Below are positions 11,439 through 23,800 of a stretch of 64,000 nt of DNA, one piece after another. The stretch is from positions 682,001 through 746,000 of the forward strand of contig JAHRHY010000005.1 of the NCBI GenBank assembly GCA_019671135.1. Direction: 5' to 3'. The notes beneath the pieces were generated by a model. It made no database searches, had not been told where the DNA came from, and saw only the letters and a program-made list of their open reading frames with translations. Positions within the stretch are counted from its first letter, which is position 1, and the number at the start of each line of letters is the position of its first letter. The position numbers and the translations under genes were made by a program. The stretch is from Linnemannia hyalina (lineage: Eukaryota > Mortierellomycota > Mortierellomycetes > Mortierellales > Mortierellaceae).

Positions 11439-14220
11439 ATGACAAACAACCCTTGCACACCCAATGCCATCGAGGCCATCTACAACGAACGCCCCATCAC
11501 TGCTCCCATTCTCCAGGTGCTGAACACAAAGCCTATGCCCCAGGCTCAGCCTGGCGCCCCTCCTCGCTACAGGTACAAAAACACGCCTTTTTGTTTACTC
11601 TTTTTTGGTGGCGAAACGTCAAACGAGCCAATTTGCCACAACAAATCGCTCACCACATTCACATTTCAAACCCCATAGAGTTCTGTTCTCGGATGGAGTT
11701 CATGTTCTGCAGGGTATGTCCACCTGAGTACTCTCGTTCGCGGTCGTTTGCAATGAGCAACACCGTGTGTGAATGGATATGATAACTGTTTTTTAACACA
11801 CCAGGGTTTTTTCGTTATAGGTATTCTCGGTACACCTTTGAACCCTCTTGTGGAGAGCAAGGCGCTCCAGAAGTATACCATCGTCAAACTCAACAAGCAC
11901 ACCATCAGACCCATCTCAGGAAAAAAGTATGGTAGCCATCCTTTGCCCTTTTTTGTGTATCCTGGATGTGGCATCAACTGGGTTCCTGACCTGTTTTTTT
12001 CTCGACATCTCTCTCGTGCATAGACTAATTCTTGCTGTTGATTTGGACATCTTGGATCAGTTCGGAGATATTGCAAAGATTGGCGAGCCTGTAAGTTTTT
12101 CTCTCTCTCCAATCGTTTTCGTCACAGTCCATCACGCCTGATGCAGCGACGCTAACGTTTATTAATATTGTTGTGAACTAGTTGGCTATTGACGCCGAAG
12201 TCGCTGCACCCCAAGGAGGAGCTCCTACATCAGCATCAGGAACGGTTGCGCGGCCACAGCAACCGCAACCACAGCAGCAGCAGTTCCGTGCTCCTCAGAA
12301 CAACCCTTTTCAACAGCAAATGCAACAGCAGCAAAACCCTCAGCCTCACCAGCAGGCCATGACTCCATCTGGCACTCCAGTTTTCCATATTGCCTCGCTC
12401 AACCCTTACCAGAACCGCTGGACAATCATGGCTCGTGTCACACAAAAGTCGGATATCAAGACGTGGAGCAAGGCTGGCGGAAACGAAGGAAAGCTCTTCA
12501 GCATGACTCTGATGGATGAGAGCGTAAGTTGACTCCTTTTCATGATGTGACGCGCTTGACTGCAGATGGAATTGTAACTGTGATTCTAATTAATGTCTGT
12601 TAACTATTATCACTATAGGGCGAGATCAAGGTCACAGGATTCAACCAACAGGTCGATGACTTCTACCACATGATCGAGGAAGGCAAGGTCTATTATCTCT
12701 CGACTGCAAAGGTTGAAATCGCCAAGAAGCAGTTCTCTACCGTCAAGAACGACTATGAGATTATCCTTCAACGCGATTCTCAGATCCAACCTGTATGTCA
12801 TAGATCGCTGCGTTTGCTATGATCGCGATGTGCTGCTGCGTTTGAAATATCACTTCTCTTCTATCGCGCGCATTTATTAACAGTGGATCAACATTCTTAC
12901 CTTTCTTGTTAGGCTCTGGAGAGCGAACACCATGTCCCTGCGGTGCGATTTCAGTTCGTGCAGCTCGCTAATCTTGCGAACCTCAACGAAAAGGAGCTCG
13001 TCGATGTGATCGCCATTGTCACTGAAGTCGGCGAGTTCACCAATAACACCAACCCGAAGACCGGCCGTCCTATGTTGAAGCGCAACCTTACATTGATTGA
13101 CCCCTCCGGTTTCACTACTACGGTGACACTTTGGGGACAACAGGCCGAGACCTTTGCACTCCCTGCTCAGAACGCTGTCATTGCTATGAAGGGTGTTTCC
13201 GTCAGTAACTACGGAGGTAAGGCTCACTTCGCGCAATAATTTCATTCATCGAATGGGATATTGCGTTGCTTGATGCTAATGGATAGAATCCGACTATTCT
13301 TGCGCAATTTTTAGGCAAGACTTTGAATGCCTTTGGTGGCAGCTCGATCAAGATCAACCCAGATATTCCGGAAGCTTTCAAACTTCGTGGATGGTTTGAT
13401 GAGGAGGCAGGCTCGACGAACTTCCAGGCCCATACGTCCGATTACAAGCCCAACTCTACACCCAGGATGACCTTTGACGAGGTTAAGGACGCGTCTGCCA
13501 AGCTTGATCAAACACAGACGCTTTACTTTGAAACCAAAGGCACGATTGTGATGATGAGCAAGTCCGAGAATACATTCCAGTACCCCGCTTGCCCCACCAT
13601 TGGCTGCAACAAGAAGGTCGTGCAGGAAAACGGCGGCTGGAGATGCGAGAACTGCAACAAGACCGTGAGCGAGCCTGATTACCGGTACATCATGGGAGTG
13701 AATGTTTCAGACTACACTGGACAGGAGTGGATTCAGGCTTTCAACGACTCGGGCATGATAATCACAGGACGACCTGCCAAAGAACTTGTCGAAGTAAGTT
13801 TTCTTGTGTTACCATTTAACCTTTGCCACATGGAAGGAGAGGGAGCGAGTAAAGTTTCAAAAACGTGCCGTTGTACTCACGGACTCAATGAATCAATACA
13901 ACACCAACTCCTCATCTTAGCACACCGAGGAGATTCCTCTCACGTTCGCAAGGGCCACCTTCAAGTCATACATCTTCAAGTGCCGGGCAAAGCAGGACAC
14001 CTACAGAGTACGCTTTGTTTTGTTCTAGATGATTCCTACAGGCGTTTGTTGCGGCTGCTGTACTGTGTGATTAACTTTCTGCTAACGTTGTTCGATCGCA
14101 TTTTACATGTTTGGTTAGGATGAGGCCAGAACGCGCATCACAATTGTGTCGGTAGCTCCTATCGACTGGGTTGCGGAGTCCCAGACTTTGCTGAAGCAAT
14201 TGGAGGAGTACGGCGTCTAA
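11439..14220 (+). CDS. RPA1: Replication protein A large (70-kDa) subunit, 10 exons, about 609 aa
   Basis: Binds single-stranded DNA in replication, repair and checkpoint signalling as the large subunit of the RPA trimer. Exons: 11439-11572, 11679-11713, 11821-11926, 12024-12090, 12182-12523, 12619-12792, 12913-13216, 13315-13793, 13921-14007 and 14119-14220. All are GT-AG and the frame closes without a stop. The N-terminal OB fold covers about residues 1-113, with [21 protein letters not shown] Gln/Pro linker follows, then DNA-binding domains A ([19 protein letters not shown] onward), B ([20 protein letters not shown]) and C. Domain C carries the expected zinc ribbon C480-x4-C485-x12-C498-x2-C501. 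Length is normal for the family. ATG 11439 has a good context (CCGCCACCATG). Confidence 0.95.
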
Positions 14221-14679
14221 AACAGCGACTCATGAACCCTTTCATATGCTTAATCAAGGACAGGAAGAGTGGACACTGTGGTTTAGGTCAAAAGACATGG
14301 CCTGCATGTATGCAAAAACATAGCATACTCGCCCTTCTTTCCTTCATCTTTCTCTGCTTATCTTTTGGTCGCAAACCCTTTCAACACACACGCAAAACAG
14401 CCAACAATAAACACAAAAACATCAATGAATTGAGTGAGAGGCAAAGAAGTTGCATTGTTTTTTTGCTGGAATCGTTACAAGAAGTAGTGGTGTACAAGGG
14501 TGAGGTGTCATTATGGGGTTTGTGTGCCTGAGAAGCAATGAGAATGCGTCACATAAAATTGAAAGAACGTAAGAAAAAAAAACCCATCAAGTAGTTTTTG
14601 TAATTTTTTTTGGATTTTTTGTTCATGATTGCTGAATGAGAGAGGATGCGAGGGAAAGGAAGTGAGGTGCCTGAGTTTT
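14221..14679. other. Convergent 3' ends of RPA1 and the NOL4-like gene
   Basis: AT-rich, about 460 nt. It contains a CAATAAAC string near 14405, possibly a plus-strand polyadenylation signal. No gene is seen. Confidence 0.5.
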
Positions 14680-17600
14680 CTAATAATCCATTTGGGCGTC
14701 CTGTCCTGGATGATTGTTCATATCACCTTCAGCCTCGTCGTCGTCCTCAGGACCTTCTTCGCTTACTTCATGACCATACGCGCCGTCACCATCGTCGTCG
14801 TCGCCATCGCCATCGACGTCGGCACCGTCAGGAGTTGTAAAGGTGTACATGAACGCGGAGGGGTGGCCTGATACGACGCCTGGATGACTGTGAGCCATTA
14901 CTTGACGGTAGGACTGCTGCTGCTGCTGCTGTTGAGAGCGATGGCCGTGATGGTGCACGAAGGTGTGATGCGATCCAGAGGCGAATTGATGATGGTTGTG
15001 AGTATTGTGATACTGTTGTGGGTGATGATGATGGTGGTGATGGCGGTACTGCTGGGAGAGAGCCAAGGCTGCTTGGTGGATCGCTTGGATTGGAGGGATG
15101 GCAGGTGCGCCGGCTGGATCTCCTCCAGTGGCAGTGGTCGCGGCATTGGCGACAGCAGCGCTGTTGGCAAGGGCCATGATCCGAGCGCGGTTGTGGATCG
15201 GGTGGCGGTCATGAAGGATATGGCCGTTCGGGTGGACAGTTGTCACTGCTTGCGCCACCTCGCAATTGACACTGGTGGAGTTTTCGTATGTGTGTCGATG
15301 CTGGTAAGGATGGTGTCGCCTGAGTCCCGTAGAATTTTGGTGTTGATGGCGATGTGGGTGGTGGTTCTGTTGGAAGAGCCGTTGTTGTTGCTGTTGATGG
15401 TGATGGAGGAAAGCGGGGTCACGATACTGGTGTCCATCGTATTGTCCCAGGCCTTGCGAGATCCCAACCATCCCACTCGGCGAGTTGCTGCCGTTTGAGT
15501 CTTTATCGTTGTCGGGGCTGAAGGCGGCAGTGTCTTGGTTGTTGCTCTTGTTGTAGTACAGTCCAGAGTGTGCTGCAACAGCAGTAGTTGAAGAAGGGTT
15601 CGTCGGGTTTTTGCTGATGTGGATCTCTGTTTGGTGACTGCCTGCTTCGCCCTTGATATCATCGTTCTCGTCACCTTCGTGGCCATGTCCATAGTCTCGG
15701 TCGACCTGCATGCCGCCATCATCGCCATCGCCATGGTCCTGCGAAAGGCCCTGTAACACGCTACTATCGCGAAGCTGCTGCTGTCTATCGACACTTCCTC
15801 CGTCCCTAGGGTCTACAGCTCCAATACCGGAGTCTCTCCAAGCCCATGGTTGAGATCCCTCATGGGTGTTTCCGAAAGGCGGACTGGAGCTCTGAAGGAT
15901 ATCGAATCCTGTCCTTTGCATCGACGAGGAAGTGGCGTGGTGATGCGGTTGCTGTTGCTTCTGGTGTCCGTATGTCCCGTTGTGCGGCTGAACAAGTGTC
16001 GGTTGTTGCTGAAATCCTCGATGTACACCGCCACCGAATCGTGCATGCATCTCCGGCAGTCCTCCTTGATCGACATCAAAACCACCGTTGTCTTCGCCGC
16101 CATTTCCACTATCCTCTTCGCCCCCTCCAACGTGTGCCACTGATGCTACAGATCCATGTAGCGGCGGTTGAGATTCGAATCGTTGACCATTACGTGACTT
16201 CAAAAACGACGGACTGGGACCATCGGTGTCGAGTGAAAGAGAGCCGACAGGACCGTTGGTGCCAGCAGCGACAGGTCCACCGTTTTGGCGTTGCTGGGTG
16301 CTTCGTCGACTGAGACAGAGGGGGCAATGCTTGACGAAGCGGGCGATCAGTTCCTTTGGGACCCATGAATAGTGCTGGCGAACCTGTTATTCGTTAACCG
16401 TTATGAAAGAAAAAGAGAGTGTTAATGCGCTTGCTCACAATAACAAAGAAAGCTTGGGCTGGATTGGACACACACACACACACCATACCCCCGATTGTGG
16501 GGATGAGAATGGGTAGATTCCTTTAGACCAAGGTGGAATGGAATAATATTGGTCTGGTATGTAAAAGTGGCGAAAACAGTCGAACGCAACAAACAAGAAA
16601 AATAATACCACCCTCTTTCCCTTTCAACCCCTCTTCTCCCTCTAAAAAATGTAGGATGCAACTCACCTCTGCAGAAGTTTTGTCACGCCCTCCATGGGAA
16701 CTTTTCCTGTGGCAATAGACCAGCACATCATATAAGCACTCCTTGGTTGCGACAGGTTTACCACCATGGCAGACGACATGGTGGGTCGGGGTGGTGGAGA
16801 GGGTAAACATCTTCTTAGCCCAGAAGCGGAATTGGGCGGTCGAGACCTGGGTGTTCTTAGGCTGGATGAGAACCATTAGGATCTTTTGATACATCGAGTT
16901 GGAGAGGAGGGCCTTTTCTCGCTTCTTGGGGGAGAGGGAGAGGAGATAGTCGTCCGCAAGGAGGAGGAATTGTTGTTCAGAGATGAAATTGCTGGAGTGA
17001 TAGGAGGATGTGGAGGTGCAGGTGGAGGAAGATGAGGATGAGAGGGAGAGGGAGGAGGTTGAGTGTTGGTGTTGTTGTTGATAATGTTGCTGTTGCTGGG
17101 GAAGCTGTTGTTGGGTTTGGTAATGAGACTGTTGTGGCATCGATTGGTGCTGTTGCGGGGCATGATGATGTAAACTGTGATGCTGAAGCGAGTCCGATTG
17201 CAAGTGCTGCCCGTGCTGCTGGTTGCGGTGCTCCTTTTGGATCGAAGGAAGTGTCACCATGGCCTTTGGGATCGTCTTTTGAGATGTCACAGGACGACCC
17301 CCCTTCTTGCGACCCTTGGCTGTCCCCCCTCCTGGTCCACTTTCATCGTCTTCGTCATCGTCCTCTCCGTCATCACTCTCACCGCGACCATCGTTATCCC
17401 CTTCCTCATCATTCTCACTGCCATCTTCCTCGTCGTCATCACCACCATCCTCTTCGTCACTATCTTGAAGCAGCAGTTGCTTGTCTTGACCTATCTCTTG
17501 CTCTTCACTCGATTGTTGTCTCCAAGAACCATTGTGCTTCTTCTCCGACTCGTCCCTCATCATCCCATCATCGCCGTCGCCGTGGCTGTTGTTGTCCTCC

Positions 17601-18499
17601 ATAACAAATTCCTCCAAATATCCAGCTCCATTCATTCCTGTAGTAAACTCTGGTTGAAAGAGCTGGCTCTGACTAGGCAGATGATATTGAGACGCTTCCT
17701 TGTCGCCATCGTTTCGAATGCCAAAAGCCGACTCCACATCACGGTATCTCAGTGGCGACAACAGGGCGGATGCTGTAAGCGGTGTTACCGCTCCCTGATC
17801 GTTAGATTGTTTGACTGACGACTGTATGTTGTTGGATTGTTCACGATGCCTCCGATAACTCCCCGCCAGGATAGTCGGTTCTGTCGCCATGGGCTCCTCA
17901 GAGAATCTCAATTGCTGCTGCGTATGCTGCTGTTGCTGCTGTTGCTGCTGTTGATTATGCTGGCCATAACCGTGATTATCAGACGACGAAGGCGCGTCGT
18001 AGTCATACTCATCATGCACACCATCTTCATATCGCCCCTCATAGAACCGACTGTCCTCAAACTCAACCAGTCCATTGGTATAAGGTCCAGCCATGGCCCC
18101 ACCTTGTTCAGCCTCATTGTATCCATCGTCAGTGAAGAAGGCGTCGTAGGATGTTGAAAGCGAACCATGGCTACCGATGGGGTAGAGGTAGTCTCGAGAG
18201 ATGGATGCAATCTTTGACAGTGAACCGCTCAAGGAGTGACCGTAGATTCCATAGCCTCTTTGTTGTTGTGCTACCGTCGTCGTTGCGATTGTTGTTGTTG
18301 AGGTAGTGTTGTTGGGTAGTGCGCTGGTGGTGGTGGTGGTGGTGATGAGGGGGATGGCATCATTGGTTATGGCGCTTTTGAGTCTGTTGTGGCTGGGGAC
18401 ATAGTTACTGGTAGTGTTGGTAGTGGCATGGGTGTTGGTGCTGGTATCCTTGTTGAATCGTTGTTGTTCAAGGTCTGGTTGGATGAGGGCGGTGTTCAT
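14680..18499 (-). CDS. NOL4-like protein with an integrase-type HHCC zinc finger, 2 exons, about 1178 aa
   Basis: Exons in coding order are 18499-16667 and 16383-14680 (GT-AG, phase 0). A structured block spans about residues 505-640: FISEQQFLLLADDYLLSL, then YQKILMVLI and AQFRFWAKKMFTL, then a zinc finger H597-x4-H602-x28-C631-x2-C634. This matches the HHCC spacing of retroviral and Gypsy integrases and contains SHGGRDKT and HYSWVPKELIARFVKHC. Human NOL4 has the same order of KFKFW-like and CxxC-ended blocks. The rest is low complexity: Thr/Ser-rich start, Asp/Glu-rich stretch near residues 345-395, an AT-hook-like GRKKGGRPV, Gln/His runs, and a very His-rich second half. There is no reverse transcriptase, protease or DDE core. 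I infer a nuclear host protein, perhaps DNA-binding. The intron splits the finger between its HH and CC halves. Confidence 0.75.
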
Positions 18500-20814
18500 G
18501 GTGGACTAGGTTAAATTCGTTTCAATTGGATGGTAGGAAGTATGTGATGTTGTCAATGGCGAATTAAAAAATTAGAGTAGCCAGGGTGCACGGACAACGC
18601 AGGGGATGAAAAAGGGGTGTACACAAATAAAGGTTGAGAAGGAAGAAGAGAGTGAGAATCTATTGCAAGCTTTGAGTGAAGGCGATGTGCATAAGTTAGT
18701 GGGAAGGGACCGGAGAAGTCGAAAGAGGAGGAAGAAGGGGAGAAATGACAGCAATGAAGGAATTAGAGGACGAAAAGGAAGGAAAGAGGAACGGAAAGGG
18801 TGAGATGGAAAAAAGATATCAAGAAAGAAGAGAAAAGGAGGGTGCGGAAAATAAAAGAAACGGAAAAAGAAGAAGGAATGATACGAAAATGGGGACAGAA
18901 CAAAAGAAAAAAGGACATGCACGACAAACATACATAACATGCATAAGACACATGCGCATATCGACTTGCCCACTAATCTTGCGTGCACGCTGCAACTGCT
19001 TAAGAGCGAGGCGAGAGCGGAATATGGGCCAACGAGAACGTACATAGGGACGACAATAGCGATGATGGTGATCATGGCTAATTGCTGTTGTCCTTTGACG
19101 ATGATGCTGTTGACAGTGCGGGGTTGGTGCTAATGCCGGTTTGTTGTTGTTGTGGGTGGGTGAGGGTGGGATATACTTTTCTTGTGTCTGTGTCTGTGTC
19201 TGTGTCTGTGTTTATCCCTACCAGACGACGGAACGATTGAGCATATAAACCTCGTTTTTATGGTATGTACGTCCTTCATCATGTAGTTGTGGTCCATTCA
19301 ACATTCCAATATCAATTTGACCCCAAAACAACACACACGCAGTATGCATACATACAACATAGACATATACACCCTACTCATTCACACGACGCACGCACAC
19401 ACGCACGGCAAGAACGGGCGAGGGGGAAAGGGAACAAGAGAGACTATCGTTAGTTATACAGTTTTTCCGAGCGTATCCTATCCTATTCTTTTCTTGTTCA
19501 ACAAGGTGCGCTTTTGTGGGGAAGCAATCCTCAATTGAATTGGACGCCACTAAATCTCGCGTTTCGCTTTCCAGTCATGTGAGCATTGCTCATCCACACT
19601 TCCTTTTTGTGCGGTTGTTTGTGAATTAAGCCGTGCACCGATGGTTGCACATTAGCCACAGCTACGCCTGGAATGAAGGTAATAAAATGTGGCATCCTAC
19701 CTTCTATGGCTAATACGAAAGAAAGGCTCAAAGAAGAGCTTTGCAAAGAACAAAGGCATCATACCTGTGTGTGCATCAAACGAATGCGACCCGTCACCGC
19801 CTTTTTTTCATTCCGACATAGGTGGCTGAGGGCGTGGATTATCTGCCCTTGTCCTTTCATTCCGTCCTTCATTATTTTCTGTTTCGTCTTCTTCTCCGCC
19901 ATTCCTACCCATAGACACCATCAATCCAAAAGCATATATTACTCTGCCAACGACACTCTCACCTTTGGCCCTTTCTCCTCCTCCCCTACAAAATAACTCG
20001 TTACTACCTACTCTGCCGTGTCCTCTCTTCCTCTTTCTACAAAATCCCAACGATTCAAGGTAACTGGTTTCAGCATGCCAGTTGAATGTTGACATGAACA
20101 AGAAAAAAAAGGGACTCGATGACGAAAGAGAGTGTGTGAAAGGGGTGTTACTGGCTGTGAGTGGCATAACGACAGGGACAGGGACAGGGGCAGAGACAAG
20201 GATCAGGGACTAGGGACCAGAGCACAAAGACAGAAGAAGAAGACGACGACGACGACAACGATGTCCCTTGCACTTCCCTTGGTCTGCAGTGCGAGGCGAC
20301 AAAGTGTTGGCTCTTTGAATCGAATTGATTTCTACAAAGATGGAAGCACAAAGGCAAGGAAGACCTTAATAGTCCTTGTCCAATCCAAGCCATCGAATTC
20401 AATCGTATTCAACCTCTCTCTTTAATGGGCCTTTTCCTGACTTTGTCCTTCACTATTTTCATACCCTCTCTTCTCTCTAATCAACAACTCCACTCTGCCT
20501 TGGTTTTTTTTTAGCTCTTGTTCTTTGAACTCATCGCCCTTCCTTCTCCTCCTTGTCTCTTGTCTCTCTTCTCTCTTCCTTGTACCCTCAGCTTGTGTCT
20601 TTGTCTTTTTCACTCTTTCAAACTTCATTCATCTACAGCTGCCATCCTTGTCCCATGGTCATCTAATTCTGCTTTTCGACCCTTTCTTTTTCACTCACAC
20701 CTGCGCCGTTTAAATAGCCTCAAACACCACACCACCTCCTTCCACTTCCACCTTTTCAAACAAGCATCTACAACAACATCGACACACATACCACGCTTTC
20801 CGTTGCCTCGCTCA
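18500..20814. promoter_or_regulatory. Divergent 2.3-kb intergenic region
   Basis: Promoter region between the NOL4-like gene (minus) and the AF4/FMR2-domain gene (plus). From about 18600 to 18920 the minus strand is C+T-rich, and from about 20440 to 20780 the plus strand is. Both fit leaders of the flanking genes. A TGTGTC hexamer repeat lies at about 19181-19212. Reading frames in between show no recognisable protein. Confidence 0.45.
19181..19212. repeat. Short (TGTGTC)n microsatellite
   Basis: About five tandem copies of the hexamer TGTGTC/TCTGTG are visible within the divergent intergenic region. Confidence 0.7.
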
Positions 20815-23800
20815 ATGTCGACGGCAACCTCGTCTGCCCGCGCGGGGACACTTCCCAGCCCTTCCATTCCCAGCCCAAACTCAATCGTCACCTCCACCAA
20901 CACAAGCTCGCTCAACACCCCAACCTCGGCCCAGCACCCATACGACGACCTCGACCAAAAAATAGCCGACTTTCGACGAAACTGGACAGTTGGCGGAGGC
21001 AACCTGGGGCCAGAGCTGCTCCTCAACTGTGTCGAATACGCCACCTTTTCTCCCCGATCCTTGGGGTTCAAGGATCGATCCTCGCACGAGAAAAGTCCAA
21101 CCCTCGGAGGCGCCAACAAAAACGACTGGGTCGTTCCCCCAACGCCGCCAGCCCTCTCCGGGTGGGCGGTGGGGTTGCAGTTCAACTATGTACCTGGGTA
21201 AAGTTTGTTTCTTCGTTATTTTGTGTATTCATTTTTTATTTGGGTCACCCGCGATAAGAACTTTTCTTTGTTTTCTGTACAAGATTGTGAAGAATGGTCT
21301 TTTTTTTTGGACAATTGGAGAAGGGAGTGAGTGCAATGCCCCGTCTAGAACTGTGAGCTAAGGGGGCCCGGTCAACTTGGACGATCGGCGAGAAAAGGAA
21401 TTAGTCAGCGCTTGTAGGAGCACAAGAAAAGGGCAGTGGATAGAGAGAGAGAAAGGTTGTAGGAGAAGTACGCTGTAGACAATTGAAGAGAGGGTAAGAG
21501 AAGGATGTGCTGGACAAAGAGAGAAACAGAAGGACGCGGTAGACGAGATGAACGAGAAGGAGTATGAGATGGATGCGGTCGACAAGGAGAAAGAGATTGT
21601 GAGAGAGGAGTCAATTGGGTAAAAGATAGAAGTAGAAAGGAAGAGGAACTACTGCGCGCCACATAACCGAATGGACGCAAGGATGCTTTTATTCTTCGTT
21701 TTAGCTCTGCACAGGACAGAACGAGGTCTCGACTTCCATGCGTACAACAAGCTGTGAACCGTGAACCCCTATGTGCACACGAGGCAAAAGGGAGATATAC
21801 AAAAGAAGCCATGGAAGCGAGAGAGGGAGGATATCAAACAAACGACGGCTGGAAGAAATAGACGAGCGTGAGAAATGGCCCGAAAGCCCATGGAGAAAGA
21901 GTGAGCACGACGGAAGGGGTCATTTTGCGCCATGAGATGGAGACACAGAGCGGTCTGATTGATTGCGCACGAACGAAGGATAGGGAAGGCAAAAACACAA
22001 CTGCATCTCCTTCTCCCTCCGATACGGCGAACACACCCACGCACATGCAGACAACTTTTTTTGCAGGATGAATATGGAAGGGAACCGACGTTTTGTCCAC
22101 ACGACGCAGGACAGGACAGGAACAAGCGTATCAGTCAATCCCTTTTTTTGCCTTACTGTTTGTTGTCTCTCTCTCATCTTTTTTTTGTTTTCGTTTTTAC
22201 CCCTTTCCGCGGGGATTGGGTTTATTTATTGTTGTGTATTGTTTGCCACCACAGTCGTCTTCTTTTTATATAAGTACTTTGTCTCTTTTGCTCTGTCAAT
22301 GTCTATGTGCGACAAGCCGCATGGGACCTCGGAAAAGACCGAAAAAAGGTTTGCAAGAAGAATAAGAAAGAAGTAGCGAGTCAGATTTATTTTTGTCAAT
22401 CAACCACGGCCGTAATTGATGGATAAAAAAAAGAACGACGATAGAGGAATGAAAAGAGGCATAGAGCACCTGGGGTCTAGCTGCCTGCAGCATCTTCTGT
22501 TGCATTCACCCCGACCACCACTACCGCCGTATCCACACCTTTGGCTAATTGATCATGTCGCTTGTTTGCGTGTCATGGCCCTTCTTTATTTTTTCTATCC
22601 TTTGATTGTCTTGTACTCTATTCTTGTTATCTAACCTCCCTCTCACTCTCACTTTCTCACAGACGGACGGATCGAAACTCTCATAGTAGCACACCCAATG
22701 GAACGAACCACCAAAGCAAGAATAGCCATCCCGCTTCGACCGCACATCAACCGGGAAAATCAACATATCACCAGGCAAGCACTTACTTCCCTCCCCTCCA
22801 GCTGTTTTTTACTACTACTTCTCTCTCTCTCTTCACTTTTCTCTCTTCCACTCGCCCACTGTCATTTGTCATCTCAGTCTTCCATTAGGGGCTAACAGGA
22901 TATTCGGATCATTCTCTTCTTGCTGACACCATCCTTCCAACCACACACATACTCCTTGCATCGATTCCCTTCAAATAGAGTCCTCCGACACCCCCTCTCG
23001 AGGAGATCCGCAAGAATATCGAGGTAAGAACTCTCCCCCATCACCGCCACATCGTCTTTCCCCCCCCTTGATTCTGATATGAACGTGCCCTAGCTCCCTA
23101 TCAATTCGTCCGTGTTTGCATCTCAAACTAATCAAATCCACCAATTATGGGCCTTCCTTTTTTAATCATAGATTATTCAGAGCCTTCCCGTCATCATGAG
23201 CCCCACTATTCCTTCCTGGACTGTCCCACCAAGAAGCACAACCGGAGGAAAGCAACCCGGCAAGGTTCCAACTGTTTCGCTGAATCTTGGTGCAAGCAGC
23301 GACGACAGCTCGGGCTCGGGAGAAGACTCGGACAGTGGCTCATCGGACGTTGGGTCCGAGAATGCCACCATGAGTGAGGTTGATATGTCCCGCTCGAGGA
23401 AACATATTGGGTAATGAATCGGCTCGGGAAGTGTTGCATCACACCGTCTGTCAGCAATATGTGATATTCGTCAATCCTAACTTGTGTCTATCACTTATTT
23501 CACTACCTCTTCATATCAGGAGGAAAACATCTCGGGGTGGAAAACCCAAGACAGAATCTATTGGAAGCAAACGCCCAGCAGGACTCACAGCAGGAAAGAC
23601 GTTGCCGGACTCAATTCGACAGCCAGGCATGGATTCGCACGCGAGAAAGACATCTACTGCACAGTATTGCAGCTTGATGTCCTTGGGACAGATGACAGAA
23701 CTCCCACGGCGGTACAAGGGTATGCTGTTATCGAGCTCTCCTGTTGTGGTCAAGATTAATATACCCGCCTATCTCTTGCCAACACTTGTGGCAGCGACCC

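Noticed and set aside
14680..18499. Calling the HHCC gene a Gypsy retrotransposon
   Set aside because: No reverse transcriptase, RNase H, protease, DDE core, LTR or target-site duplication is visible. The intron interrupts the finger as in a host gene.
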